Shown here one piece after another: positions 1 through 8,446 of a stretch of 64,000 nucleotides of DNA. Under the pieces are notes generated by a model that searched no databases, was not told the origin of the DNA, and worked only from the letters and a program-made list of their open reading frames with translations. The stretch spans positions 4,588,001 to 4,652,000 of the forward strand of contig NZ_CP086068.1 in assembly GCF_020783335.1 (NCBI RefSeq), in the 5' to 3' direction. How positions within the stretch are numbered: the stretch's first letter is position 1; each line of letters begins with the position of its first letter. This DNA is from Mucilaginibacter daejeonensis. GTDB taxonomy: Bacteria; Bacteroidota; Bacteroidia; Sphingobacteriales; Sphingobacteriaceae. The translations under genes were made by a program, and so were the position numbers.

Positions 1-2
1 GT

Positions 3-965
3 CCTGAGATCCTGGATGGATATCCAGCAAGACTTTGTGCACCGTGCCGACAGGCCTACATCAAATTTCCCATCCCTAACTGGGTAAAATTATTTGGCGG
101 TGCTATCCTCTTATTGGTCGTTGTTTCATTCACACTATCCTGGAAGAACTTCAATGCTGGTATATCCATTTCACGCGCTGAGAAATTTGAAGAGCAGCAC
201 GACCATATGTCGGCGCAAAAGGAGTTGAAAAAGGCTCTGGACATTTCGCCTAATAGCGTAACAGCACTGGGGCATTTAGCTATCGCCTCGTTCCACAACG
301 GCGACCTTGGTACATTTGGCATTACCCTAAGCAAGTTGACCGGTAAGGAGATCGAGGACAAAGAAATGCTCACGACCTTGAATGGGCTGAATGACAAGTC
401 GGTGAATTATTACCCCTCGGAGGCGTTCCAAAAATTGGGTGAGCGCTATCCTAACACCATTCCTGATAGTGCACTGCTCAATTACATCAATACCCACCCT
501 GGTGATGTTTTTGCCCGTTTTACCTTTGCCTCTCTGCTCATGGACAGAGACGATGACCTGGGAGCCGATAAGCAATTGGGAGCAGTATTGGCTGCAGAAC
601 CCGGGCATATGTTCGCACTTTATTTACGTACCATAACCAAACGTGAGCTTAACCAATTAGACTCGTCTATATATTATGCTAACCAGGCACTGCATGATAA
701 CCGTCAGTTCACCGTAGCACTTTCATCAAAAGCACGCACATTGCTTAAACAACGTCATTACAAAGATGGCCTGGCCTTGGCGCAGCATGTAGACGACCTG
801 GATAGCGAACTGCATTACAATAAAGCAACGCTGGCACTGGCCTATCACCTCAATAATAATTTTAAGGAGCGTGATGTGTTGCTAAAGAGCGCTCAAAAGG
901 ATTCGACGCTTGGCATGGCGATGAGTTATGTGAACGATGTAATAAGCGGTAAAAAGAATTTCTAA
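3..965 (+). CDS. TPR-like membrane protein with zinc-ribbon head, 5' end cut by window edge
   Basis: The frame is open through the left edge, so the gene start is missing. The in-frame TTG at 114 lies inside the membrane segment and is not a credible start. The visible 320 residues open with a CAPC pair, probably the second half of a zinc ribbon whose other cysteines lie upstream of the window. One hydrophobic helix follows (about visible residues 30-48), then an alpha-helical region with TPR-like spacing (for example AQKELKKALDISPNSVTALG and later YANQALHDNRQFTVAL). This suggests a membrane-anchored scaffold with a soluble TPR domain. A zincin-like membrane protein follows 20 bases downstream and is probably co-transcribed. 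The partner of the TPR domain cannot be told from sequence. Confidence 0.75.
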   Translation, partial: PEILDGYPARLCAPCRQAYIKFPIPNWVKLFGGAILLLVVVSFTLSWKNFNAGISISRAEKFEEQHDHMSAQKELKKALDISPNSVTALGHLAIASFHNGDLGTFGITLSKLTGKEIEDKEMLTTLNGLNDKSVNYYPSEAFQKLGERYPNTIPDSALLNYINTHPGDVFARFTFASLLMDRDDDLGADKQLGAVLAAEPGHMFALYLRTITKRELNQLDSSIYYANQALHDNRQFTVALSSKARTLLKQRHYKDGLALAQHVDDLDSELHYNKATLALAYHLNNNFKERDVLLKSAQKDSTLGMAMSYVNDVISGKKNF

Positions 966-985
966 AGCACTTAAACCCTCATTTT

Positions 986-1516
986 ATGTTCATTCCTGGT
1001 ATTTTGATCACGCTGCTTACCTTCCCGGGTGTGATCGTTCACGAACTTGCTCACCAATTATTTTGCCGTTGGTTCAAGGTGCCTGTATTTGAGGTAGTGT
1101 ACATGCGTGTTGGCAACCCCGCAGGTTATGTGTTGCATGAAAAGGTCAACAACAAATGGCAAAACATGATGATCAGCGTTGGACCATTCATTTTGAATAG
1201 CCTGTTGGGAGCGCTCATCGCATTGCCGGCGGCTCTGCCAGTGTTTAAATTGAATAACGCCAATCCGCTCGACTATGTACTGATCTATTTAGGCGTATCC
1301 ATAGCTATGCATGCTTTCCCCAGCACAGGAGATGCGACAAATATATGGGAAGACGTAAAAGAGGCCGACACACCATTATTGGTCAAACTGGTGGGTTACC
1401 CAGTGGTGGGGCTCATTTATTTAGGTTCATTAGGCAGTTTCTTTTGGCTTGACCTGGCTTACGGTATCGCTATAGCTATCGGCCTTCCTAATTTGATCAT
1501 TGCTTTACTGGCCTGA
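986..1516 (+). CDS. Zincin-like multi-pass membrane protein (HELAH motif)
   Basis: The 176-residue product is almost entirely hydrophobic, with about four membrane segments. The first helix carries the metallopeptidase signature VHELAHQLFC near residue 20, and a second histidine-containing motif, HAFPSTGDA, lies near residue 110. This arrangement, a membrane-embedded HExxH plus a distal His/Asp motif, resembles small M50-like or DUF3267 putative zincins. No PDZ domain is present and the length is short for site-2 proteases. It follows the TPR gene by 20 bases, so the pair probably forms an operon. Proteolytic activity is inferred from the motif only; the substrate is unknown. Confidence 0.65.
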   Translation: MFIPGILITLLTFPGVIVHELAHQLFCRWFKVPVFEVVYMRVGNPAGYVLHEKVNNKWQNMMISVGPFILNSLLGALIALPAALPVFKLNNANPLDYVLIYLGVSIAMHAFPSTGDATNIWEDVKEADTPLLVKLVGYPVVGLIYLGSLGSFFWLDLAYGIAIAIGLPNLIIALLA

Positions 1517-1622
1517 TCTTTTAGTGGTGCCTCTTTGCAGCATCTTTACTTTACTATTATATAGATATTGAGCCTCGGGTGTTCACCTGCTTTTGCCGAT
1601 CTGTTAATTGTTGACCGCCCGA

Positions 1623-1652
1623 TTGTCTTTACCGAAAAGTGGCGTACTTTTG
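1623..1652 (+). promoter_or_regulatory. Bacteroidota promoter, TTG-N19-TACTTTTG
   Basis: TTG at 1623-1625 and TACTTTTG at 1645-1652 match the -33/-7 consensus (TTG, 19 bases, TAnnTTTG). Transcription should start near 1657-1660, which supports the ATG at 1678 as the start of the lipoprotein gene and excludes the in-frame GTG at 1639. Confidence 0.75.
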
Positions 1653-1677
1653 CGGCACATTCTTCAACTATCTTCCT

Positions 1678-2415
1678 ATGATCAACACTAAAACACTCAC
1701 CACTGCTAAACTTGTGCTGTGTACGATACTGCTGCTTACCTTTGTCGGCTGCCAGAACGCCGACATCAGGCCAAGTTATTCCACGAGATACATCCAGGAA
1801 AATAAAGGCAAACTCACGGCAAGTGTACCCGAGGTTTATGAGCTGGGCTATACCGTACTCGCGCTAACCTCCACCGGGCAGAAAGATGCATCGGTGATCA
1901 ACACGTCGTCACCTTATTACCAAGACCTGAAGGCTCAGTTTGAAAAGTACAAAGATCACCGCGCAGTAAAAGAACTGGACCAGAAACTGACCAGGTTCCC
2001 CGGCTTAGTGGATGATTACCTAAAAGGTCTATTCGCTTACCGGATGAATGATGGCCGCGTGGTACAACGCGAGAACTACCGCATATACCTGAACAAGATC
2101 GAGTTTAGCCGTTACCAGTTGCTGTTACAGGATTTTTATCGCGCTACTGATTTCCAAAAATTCTATAACGAACACCGCGGCACGTATGATGAGCTGATCA
2201 GGAACTCGAACGAACTGGTGAACCTGGAAAAAGCTAAAGCCATGATCGGTGATGCGGACGGTTACCTGATCGTGTTATCGCCGCTGGCCAAAGGCCATGC
2301 CGGTAAGCTCATGCTCCGCACCGAGGCTTATAAAGAATGTGTGGTATTCCCTACCGTAATGGCCGATCAGTTCACATTCGGCAAAGGTGAGAAGGACTTG
2401 ATCAGTATAAGGTAA
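1678..2415 (+). CDS. Predicted lipoprotein of unknown function
   Basis: The 245-residue product starts with a lipoprotein signal (hydrophobic stretch ending LLTFVGC, lipid cysteine near residue 25). The mature part is charged and probably globular, with conserved-looking blocks such as SSPYYQDLKAQF and GRVVQRENYRIYLN. I do not recognise the family; there is some resemblance to DUF4932-type proteins but no metallopeptidase motif is visible. The ATG at 1678 was chosen over an upstream GTG because it lies just after a good promoter and gives a compact signal peptide. It converges on rmuC, with only 6 bases between the two stops. Confidence 0.7.
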   Translation: MINTKTLTTAKLVLCTILLLTFVGCQNADIRPSYSTRYIQENKGKLTASVPEVYELGYTVLALTSTGQKDASVINTSSPYYQDLKAQFEKYKDHRAVKELDQKLTRFPGLVDDYLKGLFAYRMNDGRVVQRENYRIYLNKIEFSRYQLLLQDFYRATDFQKFYNEHRGTYDELIRNSNELVNLEKAKAMIGDADGYLIVLSPLAKGHAGKLMLRTEAYKECVVFPTVMADQFTFGKGEKDLISIR

Positions 2416-2421
2416 ATGAAT

Positions 2422-3795
2422 TTACTCCAGGTCGTCCTTTAGGGCGCTGGGCGGTATCTGTTTGTTGGCCTTTGCGCCAAGCCCCTTTATGCGCTCGGCA
2501 GTGGCGGTGAGGTTGCCGCGGCCTTCACTCAGTTTGTTGAGCGCTTTTTCATAAGCGTCCTGGCTTTGCTTGAGGTTGCGGCCAATGCTATCCATATCGG
2601 TCAAAAAGCCTACGAATTTATCATACATATCGCCGCTCAGGCGGGCGATCTCCATCACGTTACGGTTCTGGCGCTCTTGTTTCCACATGCTGGCAATGGT
2701 GCGCAGGGTAGCCAGTAAGGTTGATGGGCTTACGATCACCACACGCTTGTCCCACGCGTCGTTGAACAGGTCGGCGTCCAGCTGCACCGCAAAGCTGAAC
2801 GATGATTCGATAGGAACGAACAGCAGCACAAAGTCGGGAGAGTTGAGCTTTTGCAGGTCGTGATAGTTCTTTGACGATAGTCCCATCACGTGGTTGCGTA
2901 AAGACATCACATGCTCCTTGGCAAACAGTTTACGCTCGTCCTCGGTGTCAGCGTTCACCAGCCGTTCATAGGCGATCAGCGATACTTTGGAATCAATGAT
3001 GAGGTGTTTACCATCGGGCAGGTCAATAATGGCATCGGGCATAAAGCGTGTACCATCTTGTGCCTCGTGCGCGGCCTGTAAGCGGTACTCACGGTCCTTG
3101 ATGAGGCCCGACCGCTCAAGTACTTTCTCTAAGATAAATTCGCCCCAGTTGCCTTGCTTTTTGTTATCACCTTTTAAGGCACGGGTAAGGTTCTGGGTCT
3201 CCACACTCATGAGGCGGTTCAGTTCCATCAGGCGGTTGATCTCGCCTTTAAGTACGTTGCGTTCGGCCGCCTCGGCATTATATACCTTCTCTACCTTCTC
3301 TTCAAAGGCCTTAATGTTCTCTTTCAAAGGGTTGAGGATATGGTCGAGCTGACCTTTGCTGGCCTCCATGAACTCGAGCGACCGCTCCTTTAGCAACCGG
3401 GCCGATACGTTCTCGAATTCGCGTTGAAAATGCTGCCTCAACTGCTCGATCTCGGCCTTTTGCTCGCGAAGCTTATCCTTTTCGGCTTGGTAGTAAGACC
3501 GCGTACTCTCCAATGCCTGGCTTGCCGAGGCCAGTTCTGCACGCTCGTGGGCCAGTTGCTGGGCGAGTTTATCATTCTCTTGCCGAAGTAGTGTTGAGAG
3601 GCTTTCTTTTTCGGCCTGTGCACTTTTTATTCGCTCGTGAAGTACACCTTCCTGAATGTGCATCTGCTGGTTCTCGGCCTTGAGATGGTCATATTCGCTT
3701 TGTGATACGCCCATTCCCTTCTTTTGCCAAAGCACCAAGAAGATGACCGCCAATATCAAAAACACAACTGCCGCAACGCCTAACACTACTTCCAT
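2422..3795 (-). CDS. rmuC: DNA recombination protein RmuC
   Basis: RmuC limits inversion of short inverted repeats in E. coli and is a predicted nuclease-fold protein. The 457-residue product has an N-terminal membrane anchor (VVFLILAVIFLVLW), a long coiled coil (about residues 30-150, rich in E, K and Q) and the C-terminal RmuC domain containing FMPDAIIDLPDGKHLIIDSK, where the Asp/Asp-Ser-Lys positions fit the predicted nuclease core. Length and order match the family. The gene is monocistronic. Given the many inverted repeats in this window, an RmuC role in repeat stability is a natural but untested thought. Confidence 0.92.
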   Translation of the reverse strand: MEVVLGVAAVVFLILAVIFLVLWQKKGMGVSQSEYDHLKAENQQMHIQEGVLHERIKSAQAEKESLSTLLRQENDKLAQQLAHERAELASASQALESTRSYYQAEKDKLREQKAEIEQLRQHFQREFENVSARLLKERSLEFMEASKGQLDHILNPLKENIKAFEEKVEKVYNAEAAERNVLKGEINRLMELNRLMSVETQNLTRALKGDNKKQGNWGEFILEKVLERSGLIKDREYRLQAAHEAQDGTRFMPDAIIDLPDGKHLIIDSKVSLIAYERLVNADTEDERKLFAKEHVMSLRNHVMGLSSKNYHDLQKLNSPDFVLLFVPIESSFSFAVQLDADLFNDAWDKRVVIVSPSTLLATLRTIASMWKQERQNRNVMEIARLSGDMYDKFVGFLTDMDSIGRNLKQSQDAYEKALNKLSEGRGNLTATAERIKGLGAKANKQIPPSALKDDLE

Positions 3796-3858
3796 TTGCC
3801 TGATAAATATTTTAGCAAATTAAAGCAATTACATTGAGAATGCTAAACGGATGATAAG

Positions 3859-4116
3859 CTATGGACGTGCGCGACGGCCGGTATCCACAGTGGGTTCGGC
3901 AGCGCCCTGGTTGCTTTGGATGGTGCTGGTATCGGTACCGCCGGTAGAACTGCCTGCCGGGCTGCCCGGACTGACCACGCCTACACTATCGGCAGGACCG
4001 GAGCTGCCTGCACTGCCAGAGTCGGCCACGTCGCCGCCGGTCTTACTGGTCGACCCTTTACAGGCCACTAACAACATTGATGAAGCAACTAGGAACGTAT
4101 AAAGAATCTTTTTCAT
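3859..4116 (-). CDS. Small low-complexity lipoprotein
   Basis: The 85-residue product has a lipoprotein signal (MKKILYTFLV to LLVAC, lipid cysteine near residue 19) followed by a tail dominated by Gly, Ser, Thr, Pro and Asp. The frame extends to a TTG at 4137, but the ATG at 4116 gives the normal signal peptide and was chosen. It lies alone between rmuC and gldH. No domain is recognised; the tail looks like a disordered linker. Confidence 0.6.
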   Translation of the reverse strand: MKKILYTFLVASSMLLVACKGSTSKTGGDVADSGSAGSSGPADSVGVVSPGSPAGSSTGGTDTSTIQSNQGAAEPTVDTGRRARP

Positions 4117-4195
4117 GACCAAGCGTTTTAAACTCAACAGGATAGCACCCTGATCGTTTCATAAAAGATCATGAAGGTGGAGTTCGCCAGAGAGA

Positions 4196-4690
4196 TTATC
4201 TGCTCTTCTCGACCCGTAAGCCAACATTGCTTACCGCACGCAGAGGGTTATCGCGCATGTTCTGCTCGATCTCGAAACGGTAGCGGCCTTTTGCCGGGAA
4301 ACGGTAATTTTTGTGGAAAGGTATCTGGTAGCTATACATACTACCCGACCCCTGGCCCAGCCACTCGCCGGTAGGGCTGGCCAGTTTGAGTTCGTAACGG
4401 GCCAGGTCGGCCTTTTTCATGCTGCCACCGCTTTGCGTGATCAGCACGAACATGTTGGAATAACGGTAATTGGCCGTTACCCGCATGTTGATGTACAGGT
4501 TGTAAGCCACCGAAGGGTCATCGATCTGCACGTCAAAACGGATCTTATTACCGTAGCCCCAGTTCTGGTTGGCAATGGGCTTGTTATCATCGATCACCCG
4601 GTCAGGATCCGAGCATGAGCTGATGCAAAGCGTCACCAATACCAGTAAGAACGCAATACATTTGAACAGGTCACTACGCCCGCTTGTCAT
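4196..4690 (-). CDS. gldH: Gliding motility lipoprotein GldH
   Basis: GldH is an outer-membrane-associated lipoprotein needed for gliding in Flavobacterium and retained in non-gliding relatives. The 164-residue form has a lipobox ending ISSC (cysteine near residue 26), then the GldH beta domain with IRFDVQIDDPSVAYNLYINM and a C-terminal GRYRFEIEQNMRDNPL. The frame continues upstream to an ATG at 4813 that overlaps the ricT stop (TAATG). That version adds 41 residues before the signal peptide, encoded partly by a dispersed repeat (4686-4716), so I prefer the ATG at 4690. Translation from 4813 by coupling to ricT cannot be excluded. Confidence 0.8.
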   Translation of the reverse strand: MTSGRSDLFKCIAFLLVLVTLCISSCSDPDRVIDDNKPIANQNWGYGNKIRFDVQIDDPSVAYNLYINMRVTANYRYSNMFVLITQSGGSMKKADLARYELKLASPTGEWLGQGSGSMYSYQIPFHKNYRFPAKGRYRFEIEQNMRDNPLRAVSNVGLRVEKSR

Positions 4691-4716
4691 GCCGAATGTC
4701 CTGCGTGAAGCATTAC
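4686..4716. repeat. Dispersed GTCATGC...GAAGC repeat, copy 1
   Basis: The sequence beginning GTCATGCCGAATG and ending GAAGCATTAC has the same framework as the copy at 34524-34545 (GTCATGCTGAG...GAAGC). It lies between ricT and the signal peptide of gldH and is read in frame as ASRRTFGMTSG if gldH starts at 4813. Confidence 0.5.
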
Positions 4717-4812
4717 CTTTAATTGGCTTTGACGCGCATGGCAAGTTGTTAGACCCACTATTGGATCCACTTGCCTGCTCAGCGTAGTTCATATGTTCGC
4801 CTTGGTTCAACA

Positions 4813-6258
4813 TTATGCCTGTGGGGCCTGTGGTTGCTGGTTATTATTGTTATTGCCGCCACGGTTACGGTTAGGCCTGCGCCTGTTGTTACGGCGCGCA
4901 CCTCCGCCCTCGGTCTTTGCACCTTCTGGAGTTGCTGCAGTGGCTTCTTTATTAACGTTCTTGTCGCGGGCTTGTTGTTGTTGCTGCTGAGGCTGACGCG
5001 GTTGCTGCTCACGCTTGGGCTGATCATTACGCTGTTTAGGCTGCTGATCCCTTGGCTGCTGTGGTTTGCGCTCACCGCCGCCAGCTTGCTGCTGGTCCTT
5101 CGGCCTGTTCTCACCACTACCCGGTTTTTTGTTCTTGTTCTTTTTAGGCCTGTTACGGTCGCGGCTGCGATCATCCAAACGTGTCAAGCTGTCCTGACCT
5201 ACCACGTTCTCGTAATCAAGCTTTTTGGCCTCCGGTTCTTTCTCGATCACCTCATCGGCCAGGTATTCAGGCGTTACGCCTTCTTTATTGAGCTTTTGGA
5301 TCTCTTTAACACGATTGATCGGCAGCACGATCCAGTTCTCAAAACCGGGTATACTGAACCACATCAAGCGTTTAAAGATATCTGTCTTTTGCAGCTTGGC
5401 GTCGCCCTGTTGGGTTCGCAGGTAGTTCACGTTATCGGGGATGTGTTTTAACGCATCCATGTAACCATCCAGCTCGTAGTTGAGGCAGCATTTCAGCTTA
5501 CCGCACTGGCCGGCCAGCTTTAAAGTATTGAGCGATAGATTTTGATAGCGCGCGGCTGAGGTAGATACCGTTTTAAAATCGGTAAGCCAGGTAGAGCAGC
5601 ACAGTTCGCGGCCGCAAGAGCCGATACCGCCTAAACGACTGGCTTCCTGACGCATCCCGATCTGGCGCATCTCGATACGGATGCGGAACGATTCGGCCAT
5701 CTTTTTGATCAGCTCCCTGAAATCCACACGGCCTTCGGCAGTGTAATAAAAGGTGGCCTTGGTCTTGTCGCCCTGGTAATCCACATCACTGATCTTCATG
5801 CTCAGGTTAAGGTCAAGCGCCAGTTTGCGGGCCTTATGCATGGTCTCCCACTCCAGTTCTTTGGCCAGTTTCCACTTATCCACGTCGGCTGGTGAAGCAC
5901 GGCGATAGATCTTTTTGGTCACATCGGCCTCTTTAACGTGGCGTTTGACCATTTGCATGCGCACCAGTTCGCCCGTGAGCGATACGTGGCCTACGTCATA
6001 ACCGCCGGTAGCGGTCTCAACGGCTACCAGTTCACCGGCCTCTAAGTATATATTGTCGGCGTTAAGGTAAAAATCCTTACGCGATCCTTTGAATTTGATC
6101 TCCACCACCTGGAAAGGCTTATAGCTGGAGGGCATATCCATGTGCGATAGCCAGTCATACACATCCAGCTTACTACAGCCGTTGGTCATGCATGACCCAT
6201 TACTTTTGCAGCCTGCAGGCGTACATCCGCCTCCGGTCGAGCAACTTCCACATCCCAT
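4813..6258 (-). CDS. ricT: PSP1-domain protein RicT (YaaT-like)
   Basis: RicT (YaaT) is part of the Fe-S-containing Ric complex that in Bacillus stimulates RNase Y-dependent mRNA maturation. The 481-residue product has six cysteines in its first 30 residues (GCGSC, GGGC, AGC, GSC, NGC), the PSP1 core (about 55-290) with the signature GIGSCGRELCCSTW and CGKLKCCLNYEL, and a long basic Q/N/R-rich tail from about residue 370 that is probably disordered. The tail and cysteine head make it longer than firmicute YaaT (about 275 residues). It sits 6 bases after holB and overlaps the possible upstream gldH start, so holB-ricT-gldH look like one operon, as in other Bacteroidota. Confidence 0.88.
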   Translation of the reverse strand: MGCGSCSTGGGCTPAGCKSNGSCMTNGCSKLDVYDWLSHMDMPSSYKPFQVVEIKFKGSRKDFYLNADNIYLEAGELVAVETATGGYDVGHVSLTGELVRMQMVKRHVKEADVTKKIYRRASPADVDKWKLAKELEWETMHKARKLALDLNLSMKISDVDYQGDKTKATFYYTAEGRVDFRELIKKMAESFRIRIEMRQIGMRQEASRLGGIGSCGRELCCSTWLTDFKTVSTSAARYQNLSLNTLKLAGQCGKLKCCLNYELDGYMDALKHIPDNVNYLRTQQGDAKLQKTDIFKRLMWFSIPGFENWIVLPINRVKEIQKLNKEGVTPEYLADEVIEKEPEAKKLDYENVVGQDSLTRLDDRSRDRNRPKKNKNKKPGSGENRPKDQQQAGGGERKPQQPRDQQPKQRNDQPKREQQPRQPQQQQQQARDKNVNKEATAATPEGAKTEGGGARRNNRRRPNRNRGGNNNNNQQPQAPQA

Positions 6259-6264
6259 ATCAGG

Positions 6265-7401
6265 TTATATATTGATCCCTTTCGGGAGAATTTTAAAATG
6301 TAATATCTTAACGATCTGCAAAGATACATCTAAAAATAAAATTTTAGGATTTGCATTTCGCTCCACCGCGTAGTGTGCTTTTTCGAGCACCTGGCTGATG
6401 TGCAGGGCCATATCGAGGTCCATCACAGCGGCCATTTTCTTTGCGGTCTCCTTTTCGGCAGCAGGCAAATGCACCAGGTCTGCCGCATCGCTCAGGATCA
6501 GGCAGCACTCGCGTATATAGCTGATGCCGTAACGGATAAAGTTCTTTTGTGGTTCGCGCCCAGCCTTGGCCATCACGTCCACCAGTTTCATTAGTTCAAG
6601 CCCTTTATTACTGTAGCACTTACGCAGCCAGTCCACAAATTGATTGTGGAAGTTATTACTATCCTGCTGCAGCATGGCCATGGCCTCGGTCAGGTTGCCG
6701 TTACTTAAATAAGCGGTCTCTTCGGCGGTCTGTGCAGGCACGCCTTTTTCTTCAACCAGGTAACGGCGTATATCATCAAAGCTCAGACCCGGTACCTTGA
6801 CCAGTTGCGTACGCGACAGTATAGTGTTCAGGATCTGGTCCTGGTTCTGCGCCACCAGCAGGAACACGGTGTTAGGCTGTGGCTCCTCAATGATCTTGAG
6901 CAGCGTGTTGCCTTCCTTGTCCAAGTACTCCGGCAGCCAAAGGATCAGGATCTTGTATACCGATTCGAACGGCTTTAAGCTCAGCTTCTTGATGATCTGG
7001 TGGCACTCGGCAATATTGATGTTAGCCTGTTTGTTCTCGGCCTCCAAATAGCCGCGCCACACGTCAAGGCTCAGGTAAGGGTTGTTCAGCAGGGCCTCGC
7101 GCCACTGCTCTATAAAGCTCAACGCCGTATCATTTTTATCTGATGCGAAGAACGGGTACGAGAAATGCAGATCGGGGTGCACCAGTTTTTCATACTTGCG
7201 GCATGACGAACATGCCCCGCACGAATCATCGGCACTGCGGTCCTCGCACGACAGGTATTGCGCATAGGCTACCGCCAATGCTAAACTACCTGAACCTTCG
7301 GGACCTAAAAATAGCTGGGCATGGCTCACACGGTTCTCGTGCACCGTGTTCAATAAACGTTGCTTTATCGCTTGCTGTCCAACTATTTCCTTAAACTGCA
7401 T
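6265..7401 (-). CDS. holB: DNA polymerase III clamp-loader subunit delta-prime
   Basis: Delta-prime is a structural AAA+ subunit of the clamp loader that places the beta clamp on DNA. The 378-residue product has a degenerate P-loop (GPEGSGSLALA, without the usual GKT), the zinc-binding module CEDRSADDSCGACSSC, and a sensor-1 region LLKIIEEPQPNTVFLLV followed by LSRTQ. A non-functional P-loop is normal for delta-prime. It is the first gene of the minus-strand set holB-ricT-gldH. Confidence 0.9.
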   Translation of the reverse strand: MQFKEIVGQQAIKQRLLNTVHENRVSHAQLFLGPEGSGSLALAVAYAQYLSCEDRSADDSCGACSSCRKYEKLVHPDLHFSYPFFASDKNDTALSFIEQWREALLNNPYLSLDVWRGYLEAENKQANINIAECHQIIKKLSLKPFESVYKILILWLPEYLDKEGNTLLKIIEEPQPNTVFLLVAQNQDQILNTILSRTQLVKVPGLSFDDIRRYLVEEKGVPAQTAEETAYLSNGNLTEAMAMLQQDSNNFHNQFVDWLRKCYSNKGLELMKLVDVMAKAGREPQKNFIRYGISYIRECCLILSDAADLVHLPAAEKETAKKMAAVMDLDMALHISQVLEKAHYAVERNANPKILFLDVSLQIVKILHFKILPKGINI

Positions 7402-7430
7402 TGGTGCAAGTTAACGATTAGATATGAGAT

Positions 7431-7461
7431 TTGAGATATAGTGCCGGTTGGTCTATCTTTG
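7431..7461 (+). promoter_or_regulatory. Bacteroidota promoter for ruvX, TTG-N20-TATCTTTG
   Basis: TTG at 7431-7433 and TATCTTTG at 7454-7461 are separated by 20 bases. The start of transcription would be near 7468, giving ruvX a leader of about 50 bases. Confidence 0.65.
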
Positions 7462-7520
7462 ACCACAAGAAAATGACCTTCGCGAAACACACCGCGAGGT
7501 TCATTATAAATAACACTGAT

Positions 7521-7943
7521 ATGGCCCGAGTTATGGCTTTTGATTATGGTACCAAGCGCATTGGCGTGGCCGTTACCGACCCTATGCAAATGATCGCCAC
7601 CGGGTTAGACACGATACACCCCAACCAGATCATCGACTACCTGAAGCGCTATTTGCTGACCGAACAAGTGGAGACCTTTGTAGTGGGCGAGCCGAAGCAG
7701 ATGGACAACACGCCATCGCAGTCGGCAATGCATGTAAGGGGTTTTGTGAATCTGTTAAAGAAGACCTTTCCGGAGATACCGGTGGAGATGCTTGATGAGC
7801 GCTTCACATCTAAAATGGCCTCGGCCGCTATACTGGCCGGTGGGGTCAAAAAAGCAGGACGACAAAATAAAGCTTTGGTGGATACAGTATCGGCCGTTAT
7901 CCTTCTCCAATCATGGATGGAAGGCCGGGCATTCAAATTTTAG
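7521..7943 (+). CDS. ruvX: RuvX/YqgF putative Holliday junction resolvase
   Basis: YqgF-family proteins are RNase H-fold nucleases linked to 16S rRNA 5' processing and Holliday junction resolution. The 140-residue product shows the family motifs FDYGTKRIGVAVTD near the N-terminus (first acidic residue), FVVGEPKQMD in the middle and LDERFTS, with the final acidic D in KALVDTVSAVI. The ATG at 7521 was chosen because it gives the family length; the frame extends upstream only to a TTG inside the promoter. It converges on the response regulator gene with overlapping stop codons. Confidence 0.88.
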   Translation: MARVMAFDYGTKRIGVAVTDPMQMIATGLDTIHPNQIIDYLKRYLLTEQVETFVVGEPKQMDNTPSQSAMHVRGFVNLLKKTFPEIPVEMLDERFTSKMASAAILAGGVKKAGRQNKALVDTVSAVILLQSWMEGRAFKF

Positions 7944-8311
7944 GCAGCCAACTGATACCCGATCTTATCGATCAGTGAGCCGATGGTGAATGGCTTAAGA
8001 ACGAAATCATCAGGTACTCCCTGCTTATCGGTCAGTAGCTGGGATGCTGCGCTGTAGTTGCCTGAGATAAATATCACCGGTATGTGCTGGGTCTCGGGGA
8101 AGGTCTTGAGGGCAGAACATATAATGGTACCATCGAGGCCTGAAGGCATCACATCTAACAGGATCAGGTCGGGTTGAAATTTGGCCACTTCACTGAACAA
8201 TTGCTCGGCATGAGTGAGCATTTGCACCTCATAACCCTCCTTGCTCAGCGCACGGTTCAGCACCTCTAACATCGCTTTATCGTTGTCTACAGCCAAAATC
8301 TTCTTTTCCAT
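7940..8311 (-). CDS. Single-domain response regulator (CheY-like)
   Basis: The 123-residue product is a receiver domain only: acidic pair VDND near residues 7-10, phospho-acceptor in LILLDVM near residue 54, Ser/Thr position in VIFISGN and the conserved lysine in FVLKPF. No output domain is present, so it must act by protein-protein contact or in a phosphorelay. No histidine kinase is adjacent. It overlaps ruvX by 4 bases in convergent orientation. Confidence 0.88.
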   Translation of the reverse strand: MEKKILAVDNDKAMLEVLNRALSKEGYEVQMLTHAEQLFSEVAKFQPDLILLDVMPSGLDGTIICSALKTFPETQHIPVIFISGNYSAASQLLTDKQGVPDDFVLKPFTIGSLIDKIGYQLAA

Positions 8312-8446
8312 AACCGATATATGTCACAACAAACAACAAGGATGCCATCAGCCGGCATTGGTGTGTTTGCAATAAAATTGTGACGATCTGATCATTTACG
8401 AAAGTTGGATGGCTGAAGCCCGTGAGAAGGGTAAGAGGTGCGCGAT

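Noticed and set aside
1639..1677. GTG start upstream of the 245-residue lipoprotein
   Set aside because: The GTG lies inside the promoter, before the predicted transcript start, and would put 13 odd residues before the signal peptide.
4771..5451. 226-codon open frame on the plus strand opposite ricT
   Set aside because: It lies antisense to the Q/N/R-rich tail of ricT, is Leu/Val-rich by reverse reading of Gln/Arg codons, and shows no family motif.
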